From Cnuella takakiae (GTDB taxonomy: Bacteria > Bacteroidota > Bacteroidia > Chitinophagales > Chitinophagaceae), in the NCBI RefSeq assembly GCF_001953305.1, contig NZ_MTFE01000010.1:3520237-3584236 (forward strand): a DNA stretch of 64,000 bases. The letters are read 5' to 3'. A program made the translations under genes and the position numbers. Each line of letters starts with the position of its first letter. The first letter of the stretch is position 1. Below are positions 61,176-64,000 of this stretch, in pieces. The notes beneath the pieces were generated by a model, which saw nothing but the letters and a program-made list of their open reading frames with translations, did no database searches and was not told the origin of the DNA.

Positions 61176-62354
61176 TTAAAACAACCAGGCTTCAACAGGG
61201 CTTCCAGCTTCCAGCACGGCCGCTTCCTCCGGAATTTCAACCAGGCAATTGGCTAGTGCAAAGGAACTTAACCGGTAGGACTCCTGGGCCTGTAGTGGGG
61301 TAATGGTACCATTTTCAACCCTGCCTTTCAGAAAATGGGTAAGCCCCGGCTTTTTTTGTACCGGTGCGGAAAGCGGCAATTGAACTTTTCGGGACAGGTT
61401 ACTGCGCTGCATCAGTTTTCCAATGGCCGGCACTACGTACTGGTAAAAACAGGAAAGCACGGAAGCCGGGTTGCCCGGCAATCCAAATACCGGCTTGTCA
61501 CCAGCCATACCAAAATACAGGGGCTTGCCTGGCTTTTGTTTTACCTTATGAAACACCTGCCTTACACCGCATGCCACGGTTGCCGGCAAAACATAATCAT
61601 AATCGCCTACGCTGATACCGCCGGTAAGCAATACCAGGTCGGCATTTTGAAGTGCCTGGCTCATTACTGCGGTAGTGGCTTCCAGGCTGTCATCCACCTT
61701 GAACAAGTGGACATCCTTAACCCCCATTTGCTCCAATGCAGCGATTATGGTAAAGGAGTTTGCTTCGAAAACCTTACCCCGCACAGGCTCTGTACCCGGT
61801 GCCTGCAATTCTTTACCGGTAACCAGCAAGGCCACCAGGGGTTTAGGATAGACCAATACTTCGGCAACACCCAGCATGGCCAGGTAGCCCAATGCAGCAG
61901 GCGTGAGCGGGGTACCTGCAGGAAGGGCAAGCGCGCCTTTACCGATCTCCGAGCCTATGGGCCGCACATTCGCACCAGGGCTAAGGCTGCTATCGTTTAC
62001 CTGCACTTTGCCTGCACTTGTGGTTGTTTGCTCCTGCATCACAACAGTATCCACATCAGGAGGCAGGGCAGCCCCGGTAAATATCCGGACCGCTGTTCCG
62101 GAACCTACAATTTCAGTAGCCCCATCTCCAGCAGCCACTACTTGGCTGATGGGTAGTTCTGATTGATTATGGAGGCTTTCAAAAGCAAAGGCATACCCAT
62201 CCACCGCAGATTGAGCCCACATGGGTATATCATAGGGTGCTACTACATCGGCTGCGAGTATGCAAGCGGCAGCCTCCTGCAAAGCACTTAACCTGGGTGT
62301 TAGTAATTTGATATGCTGTTGCACCAATTCCCTTGCTTCCGAAACGCTGATCAT
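61176..62354 (-). CDS. moeA: molybdopterin molybdenumtransferase
   Basis: Predicted MoeA, 392 residues, which inserts molybdenum into adenylated molybdopterin. Domain signatures: MISVSEARELVQQHIK; PYDIPMWAQSAVDGYA in domain I; RIFTGAALPPDVDTVVMQEQ; SLSPGANVRPIGSEIGKG; MogA-like domain III with LLTGGISVGDYD and FGLPGNPASVLSCF; C-terminal domain IV. Complete and normal length. Upstream gene of the TSUP-moaD-moeB-moaE run (43-bp gap to TSUP). Confidence 0.95.
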   Translation of the reverse strand: MISVSEARELVQQHIKLLTPRLSALQEAAACILAADVVAPYDIPMWAQSAVDGYAFAFESLHNQSELPISQVVAAGDGATEIVGSGTAVRIFTGAALPPDVDTVVMQEQTTTSAGKVQVNDSSLSPGANVRPIGSEIGKGALALPAGTPLTPAALGYLAMLGVAEVLVYPKPLVALLVTGKELQAPGTEPVRGKVFEANSFTIIAALEQMGVKDVHLFKVDDSLEATTAVMSQALQNADLVLLTGGISVGDYDYVLPATVACGVRQVFHKVKQKPGKPLYFGMAGDKPVFGLPGNPASVLSCFYQYVVPAIGKLMQRSNLSRKVQLPLSAPVQKKPGLTHFLKGRVENGTITPLQAQESYRLSSFALANCLVEIPEEAAVLEAGSPVEAWLF

Positions 62355-62397
62355 ATGAATCTTTAAACAAATAGTAGTATGCCTTAAATTTTCTTAC

Positions 62398-62682
62398 TTA
62401 TCCTTCCTTTTTATCGGAATGCCCCAGGCTTTTTCCCGGAGCTACCTGGTCACGTACCAGTTGTTTCAACTCCTTTACCTCGGGGAAGCGTCCTTCCCTT
62501 TTCCGGTCAAAAAGCAGGGTCTCCCCAATTGAAATACTGTACCGGCCACTTACCTCGCTGGGATGCAACAAAACGCCACCCAGATCATCGGAGAAGGTAG
62601 TGAGGAGCTCCTGCGCCATGTAAGCGGCCCGCAGCAACCAACCACATCTGGGACAATATTCTATACGGATCTGTGGCTTCAT
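62398..62682 (-). CDS. SelT/SelW/SelH (Rdx) family selenoprotein-like protein
   Basis: Small thioredoxin-like redox protein, 94 residues. The redox motif is CPRC (Cys10, Cys13), where vertebrate SelW has Cys-x-x-Sec; RYSISIGETLLFDRKREGRFPEVKELKQLVRD matches the family C-terminal half. It is first in the minus-strand Moco gene run, 43 bp before moeA. No function in Moco synthesis is established for this family; its place in the operon is the interesting point. Confidence 0.85.
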   Translation of the reverse strand: MKPQIRIEYCPRCGWLLRAAYMAQELLTTFSDDLGGVLLHPSEVSGRYSISIGETLLFDRKREGRFPEVKELKQLVRDQVAPGKSLGHSDKKEG

Positions 62683-63279
62683 ACATGCTATTTGAAACTG
62701 TTTGTATGCCCTTGCTTTGCTTTACACTTAAAGGCTAATAAAGCGCAATGTTAAACGGGTACAAAAATGGTAACTGTTAATTTGCAGCGAAGCGGAAACC
62801 AACCATTCCGAACAAAAAACAGAGCCAGTTGTTCGTTTGTCGCAACCCCCTCCTAAGCCTGATAGCAAGGAAATGTGTTTATAAAAACAAATACCCTATA
62901 GTTGGATGTGTTTATAAAACGGGCTGCAAATAGTTCCCCAATTACCAACAAGCATTTAAATAATGAAGGTTAAAAATAAGATTTATCAACCGCACCCAAC
63001 TTCAAAAACAATGAAAACAAGACCACGATTTAAGGTTTAAACCTTTTAAAGGATTAAAGCTTTACCATTTATCCTTCAAATGCACAATTAGCTTTTAAAT
63101 CATATATCAACTTAAGAACGGGTTTACCGCCCCATTTTTTTTACAATTAATCGGCATTTTAATCCCTTAGAGTTTCCCTGCATCATCCTAACTTGCGGCC
63201 TACAAAATTTTGCAGACCGGAGCGGTTGAAGAAAGGTGTTGAAACCGGGAGCGTTGCCGGGCATTATAAAACCAAAGAC
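62683..63279. other. 597-bp divergent intergenic region
   Basis: AT-rich gap between the SelW-like gene and the mqo gene. It holds a 14-bp direct repeat ATGTGTTTATAAAA (62873-62886 and 62906-62919), a perfect 14-bp palindrome AAGGTTTAAACCTT (63032-63045), and no supported gene. Confidence 0.5.
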
Positions 63280-64000
63280 ATGAGTCGCACAGCTAAGCGT
63301 TCGTTCAACAAAAATCCTGATGTAGTACTGATTGGCGCCGGTATCATGAGCGCCACCCTGGGTATGATGCTGAAACAGCTGCAACCCGATTGGACCATTG
63401 AGATATTCGAACGCCTGGACAATGCCGCAGCCGAAAGCTCCGATGCATGGAACAATGCCGGTACGGGTCACTCTGCTTTCTGCGAACTCAACTACACTCC
63501 CCAAAAGCCTGATGGCTCCATTGCCATCAACAAGGCTGTGAGCATTGCCGAATCTTTTGAGGTTTCTAAAGAATTTTGGGCTTACCTGGTGGAGAACGAT
63601 TATATCCACCCACCGGCCACCTTTATCCGCCGCATACCACACATGAGTTTTGTATGGGGCGATGAAAATGTCAGCTACCTGCGCAAACGCTACGATGCGC
63701 TGGTTAAGAACCACCTGTTTGAAGGCATGCAATTTTCGGAGGACGCTTCGCAAATACGCGAATGGGCTCCCCTGATCATGGAAGGCCGCAAAGACGATGA
63801 AAGTTTGGCTGCCACCCGCATGGATATTGGTACCGATGTAAACTTTGGCGCTCTCACCCGTTGCAAATTTGAATGGCTGAAGGAACAAGGTGGCGTGCAC
63901 CTGCATTTCAACCACGAGGTACGCGACATTGAACGCGAGGACAATGGCCGCTGGAAGATCGTGGTGCGGGATGAGGCAACCGAAAAGAAACGTACTCTTC
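63280..64000 (+). CDS. mqo: malate:quinone oxidoreductase, N-terminal part (runs off the window)
   Basis: The frame from ATG at 63280 stays open to the end of the window, giving the first 240 residues of a protein of normally about 490-500. Predicted FAD-dependent, membrane-associated enzyme oxidising malate to oxaloacetate and reducing quinone. FAD loop VVLIGAGIMSATLGMML; the family signature AWNNAGTGHSAFCELNYTP is intact, followed by RRIPHMSFVWG, APLIMEGR and GTDVNFGALTR. The C-terminal portion is not seen. It begins a separate transcription unit from the Moco genes. Confidence 0.94.
   Translation, partial: MSRTAKRSFNKNPDVVLIGAGIMSATLGMMLKQLQPDWTIEIFERLDNAAAESSDAWNNAGTGHSAFCELNYTPQKPDGSIAINKAVSIAESFEVSKEFWAYLVENDYIHPPATFIRRIPHMSFVWGDENVSYLRKRYDALVKNHLFEGMQFSEDASQIREWAPLIMEGRKDDESLAATRMDIGTDVNFGALTRCKFEWLKEQGGVHLHFNHEVRDIEREDNGRWKIVVRDEATEKKRTL

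Overview
The window looks like a chromosomal segment of a Bacteroidota species, most likely from the Chitinophagaceae or a close relative. The signs are secreted proteins with type IX secretion (T9SS) C-terminal sorting domains (YPNP motif), a SusC/SusD pair driven by an ECF sigma/FecR switch, a short Wza-type lipoprotein and an UpxY/NusG-like antiterminator in a polysaccharide locus, and almost no Shine-Dalgarno sequences. The genus assignment is inference. No rRNA, tRNA, CRISPR array, transposase or integrase was recognised.

Region 1 (1-34.6 kb) is an exopolysaccharide locus with associated secreted proteins. A GT4 glycosyltransferase and a 2,599-residue modular T9SS protein come first. A long plus-strand run (10.4-25.7 kb) follows: Wza-like lipoprotein, Wzc-like tyrosine kinase, UpxY-like antiterminator, PglK/MsbA-type ABC transporter, several GT2/GT4 transferases, a TagD-like cytidylyltransferase overlapping a glycerol-1-phosphate dehydrogenase, a Wzy-like polymerase, a GT26 (WecG/TagA) transferase and a GDP-mannose 3,5-epimerase. 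It ends at a strong intrinsic terminator. Two paralogous parallel beta-helix T9SS proteins on the minus strand separate this run from a WcaJ-type initiating phosphotransferase. The gene set predicts a Wzy-dependent polymer that may contain L-galactose and glycerol phosphate.

Region 2 (34.7-44.2 kb), mostly minus strand, holds SusD, SusC with an STN signalling domain, FecR and an ECF sigma factor, with no hydrolase next to them. An SDR oxidoreductase, a small SPW-repeat membrane protein and a Crp/Fnr regulator with N-terminal cysteines follow.

Region 3 (44.2-62.7 kb) is an assimilatory nitrate/molybdenum-cofactor island. SUMT (siroheme) is divergent from nirB, nirD, an outer-membrane porin-like protein, narK, a fused nitrate reductase-diaphorase-BFD protein, and an unusual rubredoxin-tailed protein resembling a siroheme reductase without its cofactor cysteines. 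The opposing minus-strand genes are mobA, moaC-moaB fusion, moaE, moeB-rhodanese, moaD, a TSUP-family permease, moeA and a SelW-like protein. Nitrate would enter through the porin and NarK, be reduced to nitrite by the Moco enzyme and then to ammonium by siroheme NirBD. The spacers here are rich in inverted and tandem repeats, including a mirror-ordered array of six perfect hairpins at 57.15-57.36 kb. The window ends inside a malate:quinone oxidoreductase gene.
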